Source: Acidaminococcaceae bacterium
GTDB lineage: Bacteria > Bacillota > Negativicutes > Acidaminococcales > Acidaminococcaceae
Direction of reading: 5' to 3'
Length of the DNA stretch: 37,642 nucleotides
Assembly: GCA_017460905.1 (NCBI GenBank)
Contig: JAFTZZ010000032.1
Span: 1 to 37,642, forward strand
Shown: piece by piece, positions 27,512-37,642 of the stretch
Position numbering within the stretch: position 1 is the first letter of the stretch
How the letters are laid out: every line of letters starts with the position of its first letter
Notes under the pieces: generated by a model
What the model saw: the letters and a program-made list of their open reading frames with translations, nothing else
Told to the model about the DNA's origin: nothing
Database searches by the model: none
Position numbers and translations under genes: made by a program

Positions 27512-27610
27512 TCAGGAAACGTGGCCCCAAACTGCGGGGCGCATCCGGCGGCTGACCGCGGATGACCGTGAAAGAAGGCGGCGTTTTCCCATCAGACAGG
27601 AGGAACAACC

Positions 27611-28570
27611 ATGGCAAAAGCAAATGTGTCCCTGGCCGGCAGGGACATCCTCGACCTGGAGAGCATCAGCGTCGAGGAGTACAATCTGGTTCTGCAGACA
27701 GCTGCGGAAATGAAAAAGATCATGAAGCGCGACATTAAAAAAGTGCCCTCCCTGCGGGGCAAATCCATCATCAACCTTTTCTATGAGCCCAGTACCCGGA
27801 CCCGTACATCCTTTGAGCTGGCCGGCAAGTATCTGGGGGCGGACGTGGTCAATATCACGACTTCCTCTTCCAGCGTAGTAAAGGGCGAATGCCTGCGCGA
27901 TACCATCCTTACTGTCCAGTCCATGTGCTGCGATGCAATCGTCATGCGCCATCCCATTGAAGGCGCAGCTGTCTATGCGGCCGATGTGGCAAAACCTGTC
28001 ATCATCAACGCGGGCGACGGCGCCCACGCTCATCCGTCCCAGGGCCTGCTGGATATGTTCACCCTGCGGGAAAAGGGGCTTACGGATTTAAAAGGAAAGA
28101 AAATGGTTATTCTCGGCGACATTTTATACAGCCGTGTCGCCCGTACCAATATTGCCGCCTGGACGAAGCTGGGGGCTGACGTGCATGTAGCCGGGCCCCG
28201 CCCGCTGATGCCCTACGCCATTGAAAGCCTGGGCGTGACCTACCACAGACGCATCGAGGAAGCTATCGAAGGCGCGGATGTCATCGATGTACTGCGTATC
28301 CAGCTAGAGCGGCAGAAAAGCGGCCTGTTCCCGTCACCCCGCGAATATGCCCGCATCTTTGGCCTGAATGAAGCCCGGCTGAAGCTGGCGAAACCGGATT
28401 GTGTCGTACTGCATCCCGGTCCCATGAACCGCGGCCTGGAAATTTCCTGGGACGTCGGCTACTGCGACCAGGCGGCGATCCGCGATGAAGTGCAGAACGG
28501 CGTAGCCGTCCGTATGGCGTTGTTATTCCTGACACTGACTGGAGGTAAACAAATTGAAGCTGCTAATTAA
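27611..28570 (+). CDS. pyrB: Aspartate carbamoyltransferase catalytic subunit
   Basis: A 319-residue enzyme joining carbamoyl phosphate and aspartate to N-carbamoyl-aspartate, the first committed step of UMP synthesis. Carbamoyl phosphate-binding FYEPSTRTRTSFE is at 57-69; HPSQGLLD and HPGPMNRG are also present. No pyrI regulatory-subunit gene follows, so it is likely regulated through the operon leader. The gene overlaps the start of pyrC by 17 bases. Confidence 0.96.
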   Translation: MAKANVSLAGRDILDLESISVEEYNLVLQTAAEMKKIMKRDIKKVPSLRGKSIINLFYEPSTRTRTSFELAGKYLGADVVNITTSSSSVVKGECLRDTILTVQSMCCDAIVMRHPIEGAAVYAADVAKPVIINAGDGAHAHPSQGLLDMFTLREKGLTDLKGKKMVILGDILYSRVARTNIAAWTKLGADVHVAGPRPLMPYAIESLGVTYHRRIEEAIEGADVIDVLRIQLERQKSGLFPSPREYARIFGLNEARLKLAKPDCVVLHPGPMNRGLEISWDVGYCDQAAIRDEVQNGVAVRMALLFLTLTGGKQIEAAN

Positions 28571-29846
28571 AAATGGACGGGTGGTAGACCCTTCCCAACA
28601 TCTTGACGCGATCTGCGACGTACTGGTTGAAGACGGAAAAATTGCGAAAATCGGGAAAAAGCTGGCAGAAGCAGCTGACGAGACCTACGATGCCACCGGC
28701 AAAGTGGTAGCCCCCGGTTTTATTGATATGCATACCCATCTGCGGGAGCCCGGGCTGGAAGCGAAGGAAAGCATCCGGACCGGCACCATGGCAGCCGCCG
28801 CCGGCGGTATCACCACCATCGCCTGCATGCCGAATACGAAGCCGGCAATCTCCACCTCCATCGTGGTCAGCGGTATCAAAGAGCGGGCTGCCCGGGAGGG
28901 TTTTGTCAATGTAGAAGTAATCGGTTCCATCAGCAAGGACGAACAGGGCAAGGAACTGTCCGAAATGGGCGATATGCTGGAAAAAGGCGCGGTAGCCTTT
29001 TCCGATGACGGCCATTACGTGGACAGCAGCCGCCTGCTGATGAATGCCGCCAGATATATGACCAGCTTTGATGCGCCGCTGGTTTCCCACAGCATTGAAA
29101 GCGAACTGAATGCGGACGGCTATATGCACGAAGGCGCGGTTTCCGCCAAGATCGGCGTGCCCGGCGTGCCTTCCGTGGCAGAAGATATCGCGGTTGCCCG
29201 GGATGTGCTGGTAGCCGGTTATACCGGAGCCCATATCCATATTGCCCACGTAGCCAGCAAAGGCGCGGCGGACATCATCCGTCAGGCAAAAGCGAAAGGC
29301 TGGCCTGTAACGGCGGAAGTGACGGTGCACCATCTGACCCTGACCGACGAAGCCTGCCTGGGCTACAGCACGGCAACACGGGTATCCCCGCCGTTGCGCA
29401 GCAGGGATCATGTAGAAGGCATGCGCGAGGCGCTGTTGGACGGGACCATTGACATGATCGTTACCGACCATGCGCCCCATGCGCCGGAAGAAAAAGACGT
29501 GGAATTCCGCAAGGCGCCCAACGGTTTCTGCGGACTGGAAACCTCTGTAGGCGTAGTCCTGACAGACCTGTATCATACGGGCGTGCTGACCCTGGACCAG
29601 GTCATTGAGAAGATGAGCTGCCGTCCGGCGGAGATCTTCAAATTAAAAGGCGGCAGGCTGACGGAAGGCGCGCTGGCAGACATTACGATCCTGGATCTGG
29701 ATAAAGAGTGGACCGTAGATTCCAAAAAATTCTACACGATCGGCAAGGTAACGCCCTTTGAGGGCAAGCAGTGCAAAGGCAAGGCCGTTGCCACGATTGT
29801 AGCAGGAAACATTGTAATGAGAGATGGGGAAGTATGCAAAAAATAA
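28554..29846 (+). CDS. pyrC: Dihydroorotase (class I)
   Basis: A 430-residue zinc enzyme closing carbamoyl-aspartate to dihydroorotate. The metal-binding HTHLREPG is at 60-67 (H60, H62). A later His-containing VTDHAPHAPEE supplies the catalytic Asp. Length and motifs fit class I. The start is TTG at 28554, with GGAGGT upstream. It overlaps pyrB at the front and carA at the end (13 bases). Confidence 0.95.
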   Translation: MKLLIKNGRVVDPSQHLDAICDVLVEDGKIAKIGKKLAEAADETYDATGKVVAPGFIDMHTHLREPGLEAKESIRTGTMAAAAGGITTIACMPNTKPAISTSIVVSGIKERAAREGFVNVEVIGSISKDEQGKELSEMGDMLEKGAVAFSDDGHYVDSSRLLMNAARYMTSFDAPLVSHSIESELNADGYMHEGAVSAKIGVPGVPSVAEDIAVARDVLVAGYTGAHIHIAHVASKGAADIIRQAKAKGWPVTAEVTVHHLTLTDEACLGYSTATRVSPPLRSRDHVEGMREALLDGTIDMIVTDHAPHAPEEKDVEFRKAPNGFCGLETSVGVVLTDLYHTGVLTLDQVIEKMSCRPAEIFKLKGGRLTEGALADITILDLDKEWTVDSKKFYTIGKVTPFEGKQCKGKAVATIVAGNIVMRDGEVCKK

Positions 29847-30904
29847 AAGGGAAACTGGTATTGATGGACGGCAGTGTCTATGAGGGGGACCTGTACGGCC
29901 GGCGCGACGCGGTGGGCGAAGTCGTCTTCACCACCGGCATGAGCGGATACCAGGAGACCCTTACGGATCCGTCATTCTGCAGCCAGATTGTAGTGATGAC
30001 CTATCCGTTGGTGGGCAATTATGGCGTGAGCCCCTGCTTCAACCAGGGGGAACGGTGCTTTTTTCAGGGCTATGTAGTCAGCGAATTATGCGATTACCCC
30101 TGCAACTGGCGCAGCGAAGGCTCGCTTCCGGCTTTTCTGGAGCAGCAGGATGTGCCGGTGCTGGCAGGGGTGGATACCCGCGCCATAACCAGAAAGTTAC
30201 GCAATTACGGCGTATTGAAAGGAGTCATCACAGGGTTGGACACCGGCGAAGAAAAGATAAAAGAAATGCTGGGCGAACCGGATGTGCATGACCAGGTGAA
30301 ACAGGTCACAGTCAGGGAAAAATACAGGATGGGCGAAGGAAAATACCGGGTCGCTGTGATGGATTACGGCATCAAGCGCAACATCCTGCAGTATCTGGTA
30401 AGCTTCGGCTGCCGTCTTACCGTGTACCCGGCCTATACGTCTGCGGCGGAGGTGCTGGCCGACGATCCGGATGGCATCTTCCTGTCCAACGGGCCGGGGG
30501 ATCCCAAGGATCTGCCGGAGGTCATTGAAAATATCCGGCAGATGATCGGGCGCAAGCCTATTTTCGGCATCTGCCTGGGACATCAGCTGCTGGCGCTGGC
30601 CAGCGGCTATGATACATATAAAATGAAGTTCGGCCACCGGGGCATCAATCACCCGGTACGCGATTTGTTGGAGCATAAAATCTGCATTTCCTCTCAGAAC
30701 CACGGGTTTGCGGTGGATGAAAAGTCGCTGGATGACCGGGTGGAGATCAGCAATGTTTCTCTGAACGACAACACGATTGAAGGATTATATTATAAAACGC
30801 ATCCGTCCTTTACGGTGCAATACCATCCGGAGGCCTGTCCGGGCCCCGGCGGTCACGAATACCTTTTCCGGCGTTTTGTGAAAATGATGGGAGGTGACCG
30901 CTGA
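29834..30904 (+). CDS. carA: Carbamoyl-phosphate synthase small (glutaminase) subunit
   Basis: A 356-residue glutaminase that releases ammonia for CarB. The class I amidotransferase nucleophile is Cys247 in [10 protein letters not shown], with YHPEACPGP near the end supplying His and Glu. The start at 29834 is chosen over an upstream GTG because it follows GGGGA and begins the conserved [17 protein letters not shown]. The stop overlaps the carB start (TGATG). Confidence 0.95.
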   Translation: MQKIKGKLVLMDGSVYEGDLYGRRDAVGEVVFTTGMSGYQETLTDPSFCSQIVVMTYPLVGNYGVSPCFNQGERCFFQGYVVSELCDYPCNWRSEGSLPAFLEQQDVPVLAGVDTRAITRKLRNYGVLKGVITGLDTGEEKIKEMLGEPDVHDQVKQVTVREKYRMGEGKYRVAVMDYGIKRNILQYLVSFGCRLTVYPAYTSAAEVLADDPDGIFLSNGPGDPKDLPEVIENIRQMIGRKPIFGICLGHQLLALASGYDTYKMKFGHRGINHPVRDLLEHKICISSQNHGFAVDEKSLDDRVEISNVSLNDNTIEGLYYKTHPSFTVQYHPEACPGPGGHEYLFRRFVKMMGGDR

Positions 30905-33900
30905 TGCCTCGCGTACAGGGAGTAAAAAAAGTACTTGTCATCGGTTCTGGTCCTATCATCATCGGGCAGGCGGCGGAATTTGACTATTCCGGCACCCAGG
31001 CCTGCCGTTCCCTGAAGGAAGAGGGACTGGAGGTCGTACTGGTCAACAGCAACCCGGCGACCATCATGACGGATACCCATATTGCGGACCGTGTGTATGT
31101 GGAACCGCTGAATGTGGAATTTTTGGAAAGCGTCATCCGCAAGGAGCATCCGGATGCCATGCTGGCGACGCTGGGCGGGCAGGTCGGCCTGAACCTGGCC
31201 ATGGAGCTGGACGAAAAGGGGATTCTGCGGAATTACGGCGTAAGGCTGCTGGGCACGCAGATTGCATCCATCAAGCGGGCTGAGGACAGGGAACTGTTCA
31301 AGGAAGCCATGGAGAAAATCCGGCAGCCGGTTCCGGAAAGCACCATCGTCGAAACCGTTTCGGCGGCGAAGGAGTTTGCCCATAAGGTGGGCTATCCGCT
31401 GATCGTGCGCCCTGCCTATACCCTGGGTGGCACCGGCGGCGGCATTGCCCACGATGACGGTGAGCTGGACGATATCGTCAACAAGGGACTGACCTACAGC
31501 CTTATCGGGCAGGCGCTGATCGAGCGTTCGGTCGCCGGCTGGAAGGAAATTGAATATGAAGTGCTGCGGGATGCGGAGGACAACTGCATCACCGTATGTA
31601 ATATGGAAAATGTGGACCCGGTGGGAATCCATACGGGGGACTCGGTGGTGGTGGCGCCCTGCCAGACCTTAAGCGACAGGGAAGTGCAGCTGTTGCGGCA
31701 GGCTTCCATTGATATCGTGCGGGAACTGAAGGTCTGCGGCGCCTGCAACGTGCAGCTGGCCCTGGACCCCGATTCCGAGCAGTATTATGTCATCGAAGTC
31801 AATCCCCGCGTCAGCCGTTCTTCCGCGCTGGCTTCCAAAGCGACGGGCTATCCCATCGCCAAGGTAGCGGCCAAGATTGCGGCAGGGTACACGCTGGACG
31901 AGATCAAAAACGCGGTAACGAAAAAGACGACGGCCTGCTTTGAACCCACGCTGGATTATCTGGTGGTAAAATTCCCGCGCTGGCCCTTTGACAAATTCGT
32001 TACGGCAGACCGGACGCTGGGCACGCAGATGAAAGCCACCGGTGAGGTCATGGCCATTGAGCGCAACTTCGAAGCGGCGCTGCTAAAGGCGGCCCGGTGC
32101 CTGGAGATCGGCTGCCGGCATCTGCAGCTGAAGCATCTGGCGGGTCTGCCGCTGGAAGAACTGCGCCGGCGTGTGGCTACCCAGGATGACGAACGGCTCT
32201 TTGCCATTGCCGAGTTCCTGCGTCAGGGCGGTACCGTGGACGAGGTGCACCGGCTGACGAAAATCAATCCCTGGTTCCTGCAAAAGATCGTCCGCATTAT
32301 CGAAATGGAACGGCTGCTGCAGACCGGGCCGCTGACGGCAGAGCTGCTGCGCAGGGCGAAAAAGCTGGGCTTTGCGGACGAAGTCATCGCAGGCTATACC
32401 GGCCAGACCTGGCAGGAGATCCGGCAGCAGCGCAAAGCGTGGGGCATTATCCCGACTTATAAGATGGTAGATACCTGCGCGGCAGAATTTGAAGCGGCCA
32501 CGCCGTATTATTATTCTTCCTATGCCATGGAAGATGAAGTGGAGGTCACGTCCCGGAAGAAGGTGTGCATCCTCGGTTCCGGTCCCATCCGCATCGGGCA
32601 GGGCGTAGAATTCGACTACTGTACGGTGCATTCCGTCTGGGCGCTGAAGGAGCTGGGCTACGAAACCATTATCATCAACAATAATCCGGAAACCGTAAGT
32701 ACGGATTTTGATACATCAGACAAGCTTTACTTTGAACCGCTGACCGTGGAAGATGTGCTGAACGTGCTGGACAAGGAAAAACCGGAAGGCGTCATCGTCC
32801 AGTTTGGCGGGCAGACGGCCATTAATCTGGCAGGCCCGCTGGCCAAAGCCGGCATACAGATCCTGGGCAGCAGCGTGGACAGCATCGACCGGGCGGAAGA
32901 CCGGGAACGGTTCGACGAAGTGCTGACCCAGTGCGAGATTTCCCGGCCCCGGGGGCACAGCGTCACCTGTCTGGAGGAGGCGCTGGCAGCGGCTCACGAC
33001 GTAAGCTATCCGGTCATGGTGCGCCCCAGTTATGTACTGGGTGGCCGGGCCATGGAAATCGTGTATAACGACGAGGAACTGCGGCACTACATGGAACATG
33101 CGGTGCAGGCTTCCAGCGACCATCCGGTGCTGGTGGACCATTACCTGATGGGTACGGAAGTGGAAGTGGACGCGATCTGCGACGGCAGGGAAGTGCTGAT
33201 GCCCGGCATCATGCAGCATATCGAACGGGCCGGCGTGCATTCCGGCGACTCTATCGCCGTATATCCGCCCCGCAGCCTGTCGGAGCACGTCATTAAAACG
33301 ATCATTGATTATACGGTAAAGATGGCGCTGAACCTGGAAGTAAAGGGCATGATCAACGTGCAGTACATCGTCCGCGACGGCAATGTCTATGTCATCGAGG
33401 TCAATCCCCGTTCCAGCCGCACCGTACCGTTTTTGAGCAAGGTCACCACGATCCCCATGGTGGATGTGGCGACGAAATGCGCTATGGGGCTGTCCATCCG
33501 GGAGCAGGGCTATAAACCGGGGCTGCAGTATTTCCCGGATTATTATGCCTGCAAGGCGCCGGTGTTCAGCTTCAACAAGATGAGCAATGTGGATATCACG
33601 CTGGGGCCGGAGATGAAGTCTACCGGGGAAGTCATGGCGGTAGATTACCAGTTCAGCCGGGCGCTGTACAAGGCCTGCATTGCCAGCGGCATCAACGTGC
33701 CCCACGAAGGGGCGATCCTGATTACCGTTGCGGACAAGGACAAGCCGGAAGCTACAGAGATTGCCGCAGGTTTTCTGGAATTAGGCTATGAAGTGATGGC
33801 GACCGGCGGTACGGCAGCCTATATGCGGGAGCACGGCGTCGAGGTGGAAACGGCGGTCAAGATCAGCGAGGGAACGCCGAATCTGCTGGACGATATCAAA

Positions 33901-34113
33901 GAAGGAAAGATCGCGATGGTCATCAACACCAGTAACCATGGCGGGACTGCAGAACGGGACGGGTTCCGTATCCGCCGTTCCACGGTAGAGCACGCGATCC
34001 CCTGCCTGACCTCGCTGGATACGGCCAAAGCGCTGCAGCGGGTCATGGCAGCCATGCGTCACCGCCGGATCGTCAGCGTCGTGGCGCTGCAGGATTTGTC
34101 CTGGGATGACTGA
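30904..34113 (+). CDS. carB: Carbamoyl-phosphate synthase large subunit
   Basis: A 1069-residue enzyme. Two homologous halves each have an ATP-grasp fold: the first begins [22 protein letters not shown], the second near 555 [20 protein letters not shown]. Glycine loops TLGGTGGG and VLGGRAME are visible. The last 130 or so residues form the MGS-like allosteric domain. It makes carbamoyl phosphate from bicarbonate, ammonia and two ATP, for both pyrimidine and arginine pathways. It appears complete. Confidence 0.97.
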   Translation: MPRVQGVKKVLVIGSGPIIIGQAAEFDYSGTQACRSLKEEGLEVVLVNSNPATIMTDTHIADRVYVEPLNVEFLESVIRKEHPDAMLATLGGQVGLNLAMELDEKGILRNYGVRLLGTQIASIKRAEDRELFKEAMEKIRQPVPESTIVETVSAAKEFAHKVGYPLIVRPAYTLGGTGGGIAHDDGELDDIVNKGLTYSLIGQALIERSVAGWKEIEYEVLRDAEDNCITVCNMENVDPVGIHTGDSVVVAPCQTLSDREVQLLRQASIDIVRELKVCGACNVQLALDPDSEQYYVIEVNPRVSRSSALASKATGYPIAKVAAKIAAGYTLDEIKNAVTKKTTACFEPTLDYLVVKFPRWPFDKFVTADRTLGTQMKATGEVMAIERNFEAALLKAARCLEIGCRHLQLKHLAGLPLEELRRRVATQDDERLFAIAEFLRQGGTVDEVHRLTKINPWFLQKIVRIIEMERLLQTGPLTAELLRRAKKLGFADEVIAGYTGQTWQEIRQQRKAWGIIPTYKMVDTCAAEFEAATPYYYSSYAMEDEVEVTSRKKVCILGSGPIRIGQGVEFDYCTVHSVWALKELGYETIIINNNPETVSTDFDTSDKLYFEPLTVEDVLNVLDKEKPEGVIVQFGGQTAINLAGPLAKAGIQILGSSVDSIDRAEDRERFDEVLTQCEISRPRGHSVTCLEEALAAAHDVSYPVMVRPSYVLGGRAMEIVYNDEELRHYMEHAVQASSDHPVLVDHYLMGTEVEVDAICDGREVLMPGIMQHIERAGVHSGDSIAVYPPRSLSEHVIKTIIDYTVKMALNLEVKGMINVQYIVRDGNVYVIEVNPRSSRTVPFLSKVTTIPMVDVATKCAMGLSIREQGYKPGLQYFPDYYACKAPVFSFNKMSNVDITLGPEMKSTGEVMAVDYQFSRALYKACIASGINVPHEGAILITVADKDKPEATEIAAGFLELGYEVMATGGTAAYMREHGVEVETAVKISEGTPNLLDDIKEGKIAMVINTSNHGGTAERDGFRIRRSTVEHAIPCLTSLDTAKALQRVMAAMRHRRIVSVVALQDLSWDD

Positions 34114-34194
34114 CCGCAGCAGTTATGTAAAAAATCTGTGCAGCATGTTGCTGCGCGCATAAAATGAAAACCGGAAGAAACCGGAGGTTTGGGA

Positions 34195-34968
34195 ATGACA
34201 AAATATGTAGAGGAAGCCAGGGTCATTGGGCAGCGGGTACTGAACCGTGCAACCAAACAGATTGACCTTATTGCGCCGCGGATCGCGGCGGAAGCTGTAC
34301 CGGGACAGTTTGTCAATGTACAGGTGTCGCGGCGGACGGCCCCGCTGCTGCGCCGTCCCCTGGGCATCGCCTGGGTGGATAAACAGCATGGCGCCATCAG
34401 CCTGATCTACCGCATCATTGGCGACGCCACAAAAATACTGGCAGATGTCTGCAGCGGCGATGTGATCAGCGTGGTAGGCCCATTGGGGCACGGTTTTGAC
34501 TGCAGCGCGAAACACCCGCTGCTGGTAGGCGGCGGCACCGGTCTGGCCCCGCTGCTGTATCTGGCGGAAAGCATGGAGGAAGAAGGGATCCGGCCCGACG
34601 TGCTGATGGGCGGCCGGACAGCGGACGACCTGTTCTGGAAGGATGAGTATGTGAACCTGGTGGAACGGATGGGACTGACCACCGACGACGGCTCGCTGGG
34701 AACCAGGGGAACCGTCATGGCGGAGCTGCCGTTAATGCTGCAGCGGCTGCATTATGACTGCGTATATGTCTGCGGCCCGGCGCCGATGATGAAAGCCGTT
34801 TCCGCTGCTGTGACGGAAGCCGGCATCAAATGCCAGGTCTCACTGGAACGGTATATGGCCTGCGGGCTGGGCGCCTGCCTTTCCTGCAGCTGCCAGGGCG
34901 TCGGCAAACGGATTAAAGTGTGTCAGGACGGCCCGGTCTTTTGGGCCGGGGAGGTGACGGAATGGTAA
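34195..34968 (+). CDS. pyrK: Dihydroorotate dehydrogenase electron transfer subunit
   Basis: A 257-residue flavin/[2Fe-2S] protein that passes electrons from PyrD to NAD. The FAD-binding RRPLGIA is near 50, the nucleotide-binding GGGTGLAPLLYLAE near 110, and the [2Fe-2S] Cys cluster is C223, C228, C231 and C243 (MACGLGACLSC...VCQDGPVF). The ATG at 34195 is preferred over TTG 34189 because CGGAGG lies 8 bases upstream. Its stop overlaps pyrD by 7 bases. Its presence marks the NAD-dependent class 1B system. Confidence 0.95.
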   Translation: MTKYVEEARVIGQRVLNRATKQIDLIAPRIAAEAVPGQFVNVQVSRRTAPLLRRPLGIAWVDKQHGAISLIYRIIGDATKILADVCSGDVISVVGPLGHGFDCSAKHPLLVGGGTGLAPLLYLAESMEEEGIRPDVLMGGRTADDLFWKDEYVNLVERMGLTTDDGSLGTRGTVMAELPLMLQRLHYDCVYVCGPAPMMKAVSAAVTEAGIKCQVSLERYMACGLGACLSCSCQGVGKRIKVCQDGPVFWAGEVTEW

Positions 34969-35897
34969 GGTATCTGTACCATAACCGGCTGGCGACAGAC
35001 ATTGCCGGGCTGAAGATGAAAACGCCGGTCACCACTGCTTCCGGAACCTTCGGGTTCGGACTGGAATTTACGGATTTTCTGGATTTGGAAAAGGTCGGCG
35101 CGGTAACGGTGAAGGGAACCACCCTGGCGCCCCGGGCGGGCAACAAAGGCCAGCGTGTGGTGGAAACGCCCTCCGGCATGCTGAACTGCGTAGGGCTGGA
35201 AAACCCCGGCAGCGATTACTTCCTGAAAGAGACGCTGCCGAAGCTGCGCAAATATAAAGTACCGATCGTCGTCAACATAGACGCTTCCTCACCGGAGGAA
35301 TACGGCGAACTGGCGGCTAAGCTGGACGTGAAAGGCGTTGACGCCGTAGAGATCAACGTCAGCTGCCCCAACATCAAAGACGGGGGGCTGGTGTTCGGCA
35401 CCAATGCCAAAAGCATGGCACAGGTCGTACGGGAAGTAAAAAAGAACACTTCGAAAGTGGTCATTACCAAGCTTTCGCCCAACGTGACCAGCATTACGGA
35501 AATGGCGAAGGCGGCAGAGGACGCGGGCACAGACGCGCTGTCCCTGATCAATACGCTGATCGGCATGAAGATTGATGTGCACCGCCAGCGTCCCGTGCTG
35601 GGCAATGTCACCGGCGGGCTCAGCGGTCCCTGTATCCGCCCCGTTGCCGTACGCATGTGCTATGAAGTGGCACAGGCCGTCCGGGTGCCGATTATCGGCA
35701 TGGGCGGGATCATGTGCGCGGAAGACGCAGTGGAGTTCTTCCTGGCAGGCGCCAGCGCCATTGCGGTCGGTACAGCCAATTTTGTGGACCCGGCGATTGC
35801 AGAGACCATCAGCCTGGGCATTTTGGAATACATGGATCAGCACAACATTAAAAAACTGCAGGATATGATCGGACTGGCGCTGCCGGAAAGACAGTGA
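34962..35897 (+). CDS. pyrD: Dihydroorotate dehydrogenase, class 1B catalytic subunit
   Basis: A 311-residue FMN enzyme oxidising dihydroorotate to orotate. Catalytic Cys135 lies in NVSCPNI. Substrate and FMN motifs include TASGTFGFG near the start, ETPSGMLNCVGLENPG, and GMGGI near 245. The start at 34962 follows GGAGGTGA; the 14 extra residues from ATG 34920 would lie inside pyrK. It works with PyrK. Confidence 0.96.
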   Translation: MVRYLYHNRLATDIAGLKMKTPVTTASGTFGFGLEFTDFLDLEKVGAVTVKGTTLAPRAGNKGQRVVETPSGMLNCVGLENPGSDYFLKETLPKLRKYKVPIVVNIDASSPEEYGELAAKLDVKGVDAVEINVSCPNIKDGGLVFGTNAKSMAQVVREVKKNTSKVVITKLSPNVTSITEMAKAAEDAGTDALSLINTLIGMKIDVHRQRPVLGNVTGGLSGPCIRPVAVRMCYEVAQAVRVPIIGMGGIMCAEDAVEFFLAGASAIAVGTANFVDPAIAETISLGILEYMDQHNIKKLQDMIGLALPERQ

Positions 35898-35988
35898 TGC
35901 GGATGTTGCAGGAAGCAGGGCGCGCCCCTGTTTATAACGGAATCTGAAATGGCAGCGAACCTGTTTTACAGTAAGGAAGGTGACAGAT

Positions 35989-36705
35989 ATGCAGAGTGAT
36001 CCGAGATTGATCGCCGCCCTGGATTTTCCCACGGCAGAAGCGGCTAAACAGGCGGTGGAAGAAATCGGCGATGCGGTAGCATACTACAAGGTCGGCATGG
36101 AACTGTACTATGCAGCCGGCAATGACATGATCCGCTTTCTCAAGGAACGCGGCAAGAAGGTGTTCCTCGATTTGAAGCTGCAGGACATTCCCAATACGGT
36201 GGCCAGCGCGCTGAAAGTGGAAACGAAATTAGGCGTGGATATGATCAACGTGCACGCCGTAGGCGGCAAAAAGATGATGGAGGCCGCTGCCCGGGCGGTG
36301 AAAGAAAAGGCGGAGGAACTGGGCATAGAACGGCCCAGGCTGATTGCGGTCACTATTCTCACCAGTATGGACGAAGCGCAGTTTGCAGATCTGAATTATA
36401 AAAACACCATTGCGGAGCAGGTGCTTGCCTTAGCGAAACTGGCCAGGGATGCCGGGCTGGACGGCGTGGTTGCTTGCCCGCAGGAAGCGGAGGCCATCCT
36501 CAGCGCATGCGGACCGGATTTTCTGTTTGTGACGCCGGGCGTGCGCCCCGCCGGCAGCGCCCTGGACGACCAGAGCCGCGTGACGACGCCGGCACAGGCC
36601 TTTGCCAACGGTTCTTCCCATATCGTGGTGGGGCGTCCCATCATGAAAGCGGAGAACCGGAAAGAAGCGGCGGAAGCCATCGTAGAAGAGATTCGCATAT
36701 TTTGA
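35989..36705 (+). CDS. pyrF: Orotidine 5'-phosphate decarboxylase
   Basis: A 238-residue enzyme making UMP from OMP. It has the catalytic D61-x-K63-x-x-D66 in DLKLQDIPN and the phosphate-binding VTPGVRPAG near 178-186. The ATG at 35989 is preferred over GTG 35980, since the AAGGAAGGTG signal sits upstream of it. It is separated from pyrD by 91 bases, the largest gap within the operon after carB-pyrK. Confidence 0.96.
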   Translation: MQSDPRLIAALDFPTAEAAKQAVEEIGDAVAYYKVGMELYYAAGNDMIRFLKERGKKVFLDLKLQDIPNTVASALKVETKLGVDMINVHAVGGKKMMEAAARAVKEKAEELGIERPRLIAVTILTSMDEAQFADLNYKNTIAEQVLALAKLARDAGLDGVVACPQEAEAILSACGPDFLFVTPGVRPAGSALDDQSRVTTPAQAFANGSSHIVVGRPIMKAENRKEAAEAIVEEIRIF

Positions 36706-36737
36706 AAAGAAAAATTTAAACCAGAGGAGGCGCTTTC

Positions 36738-37331
36738 ATGTTAAGCGAAAAAGAAGTATTACATCTGCTGGAAGAAACCCAGGCGGTCCTGCACGGCCAT
36801 TTTCTGCTGACCAGCGGCCTGCACAGCCCCATGTATGTAGAAAAGTTCAACGTACTCCAGCACCCCGAATACACGGAAAAACTCTGTAAGGAAATCGCGG
36901 CCCGGTATGCCGACGCCAACATTGAACTGGTGGTAGGGCCTACTACCGGCGGCATCCTGCTGGCCCATGAAACCGGCAAAGCCTTAGGCACCCGCGCCAT
37001 CTTTACGGAACGGGAAAACGGCAAGATGACGCTGAAACGCGGCTTCCAGATTCCGGAAGGCTGCCGTGTCCTGGTCGTAGAAGACATCGTGACCACCGGC
37101 GGCAGCGTGAAAGAAGTCATGGACGTAGTCCGCGAGCATGGCGGCAACGTAATCGGCGTCGGCCTGCTGGTAGACCGTAGCGGCGGCAAAGTGGATTTCG
37201 GCGTCCGTACGGAAGCCCTGCTGCATCTGGACGTGCCGACCTTCAAGCCGGATGACTGCCCACTGTGCCACGACGGCGTAGAGCTGACCAAACGGGGCAG
37301 CACCGGGAAAAACAATCCGGTAAAAAAATAA
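36738..37331 (+). CDS. pyrE: Orotate phosphoribosyltransferase
   Basis: A 197-residue enzyme attaching PRPP ribose phosphate to orotate. The PRPP-binding VLVVEDIVTTGGS is at about 111-123. The start has AGAGGAGG upstream. A cysteine-containing segment (DDCPLCHDG) near the end is typical of this longer subgroup. It ends the pyr operon; no clear terminator lies between it and the tRNA promoter. Confidence 0.95.
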   Translation: MLSEKEVLHLLEETQAVLHGHFLLTSGLHSPMYVEKFNVLQHPEYTEKLCKEIAARYADANIELVVGPTTGGILLAHETGKALGTRAIFTERENGKMTLKRGFQIPEGCRVLVVEDIVTTGGSVKEVMDVVREHGGNVIGVGLLVDRSGGKVDFGVRTEALLHLDVPTFKPDDCPLCHDGVELTKRGSTGKNNPVKK

Positions 37332-37334
37332 AGC

Positions 37335-37363
37335 TTGCCTAAATCATTTATTTATGATATAAT
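37335..37363 (+). promoter_or_regulatory. Promoter of the tRNA cluster
   Basis: TTGCCT, 17-base spacer, TATAAT, about 27 bases before the first tRNA. Confidence 0.75.
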
Positions 37364-37390
37364 TCAAAAACGTCAGATGAACTGACAAAC

Positions 37391-37467
37391 GGCCCGGTGG
37401 TTCAGTTGGTTAGAATGCCGCCCTGTCACGGCGGAGGTCACGAGTTCGAGTCTCGTCCGGGTCGCCA
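37391..37467 (+). tRNA. tRNA-Asp (GTC)
   Basis: 77-nt cloverleaf: acceptor GGCCCGG/CCGGGTC, D-arm, anticodon GTC at 37425-37427, T-loop TTCGAGT, encoded CCA at 37465-37467. Confidence 0.96.
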
Positions 37468-37468
37468 T

Positions 37469-37544
37469 GCGGAAATAGCTCAGTTGGTAGAGCACAACCT
37501 TGCCAAGGTTGGGGTCGCGAGTTCGAGTCTCGTTTTCCGCTCCA
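37469..37544 (+). tRNA. tRNA-Gly (GCC)
   Basis: 76-nt cloverleaf: acceptor GCGGAAA/TTTCCGC, anticodon GCC at 37502-37504, T-loop TTCGAGT, CCA at 37542-37544. Confidence 0.96.
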
Positions 37545-37545
37545 C

Positions 37546-37621
<76 letters not shown>

Positions 37622-37642
37622 TGAAAATAACCTCTCAAGTCC

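Larger units (their letters stand above)
27276..27610. other. pyr operon leader region
   Basis: No protein gene. It holds the promoter at 27357-27385, a PyrR-type binding loop at 27417-27436, a terminator at 27469-27511 and the pyrB ribosome-binding site (CAGGAGGA). The order is that of a PyrR-controlled attenuator. Confidence 0.7.

Noticed and set aside
28563-29576. Long minus-strand frame inside pyrC
   Set aside because: Antisense shadow of a conserved gene with no start signal.
32716-33705. Long minus-strand frame inside carB
   Set aside because: Antisense shadow; carB is intact and conserved in the other direction.

Overview
The window reads as bacterial chromosome from a Gram-positive-lineage anaerobe, most likely a member of the Negativicutes (Bacillota). 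The reasons are strong AGGAGG ribosome-binding sites, a PyrR-type attenuator ahead of a pyrBC-carAB-pyrK-pyrD-pyrFE operon, an etfB-ferredoxin-etfA unit, a panF/yhdT pair and a PHP-type DnaE. An Acidaminococcaceae-like host is a guess from gene content only. The two window ends (a perfect inverted repeat on the left, a tRNA cluster on the right) suggest that the window may be a whole assembly contig.

Region 1 (1-4560) is the right end of a prophage. It starts with an array of about 220-bp cassettes. Each encodes an alternative gp53-like C-terminal tail-fibre domain (QWG...FP...W-AIGK-stop), on both strands, and each begins at an invariant 10-bp sequence ACAGTGGGGA. A tyrosine recombinase with all its catalytic residues lies directly beside the array. 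The layout is that of a shufflon (pilV/Rci type) built on a phage receptor-binding protein. A DUF4376 protein and a lysis cassette follow: holin, M15-type endolysin, and two almost completely overlapping reading frames that both look like lysis or envelope proteins.

Region 2 (4561-10626) is a separate 6-kb element between two copies of the 3' part of a tRNA gene (probably tRNA-Val, CAC). It has its own integrase, a MazF/PemK-like protein with an unknown N-terminal domain, a candidate type I toxin and small RNA, a CI/Cro-like switch with four matching operators, and several small genes. It has no structural or replication genes, so it is a satellite-like element or a remnant. The prophage of region 1 appears to sit in tandem with it at the same tRNA gene.

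Region 3 (10684-27300) is host chromosome: yhdT-panF (sodium/pantothenate uptake), an M20 tripeptidase-like peptidase, dnaE, an AT-rich orphan membrane protein, a rubredoxin-like/glutamate-synthase fusion, a secreted HAD phosphatase, a large lipoprotein, a CGGC-domain protein, etfB-ferredoxin-etfA, a DUF2007-like small protein and a 451-residue protein of unknown function.

Region 4 (27300-37642) is the complete operon for de novo UMP synthesis, headed by a promoter, a PyrR-binding loop and an intrinsic terminator, with many overlapping start/stop codons. It is followed by tRNA-Asp, tRNA-Gly and tRNA-Trp genes with their own promoter.
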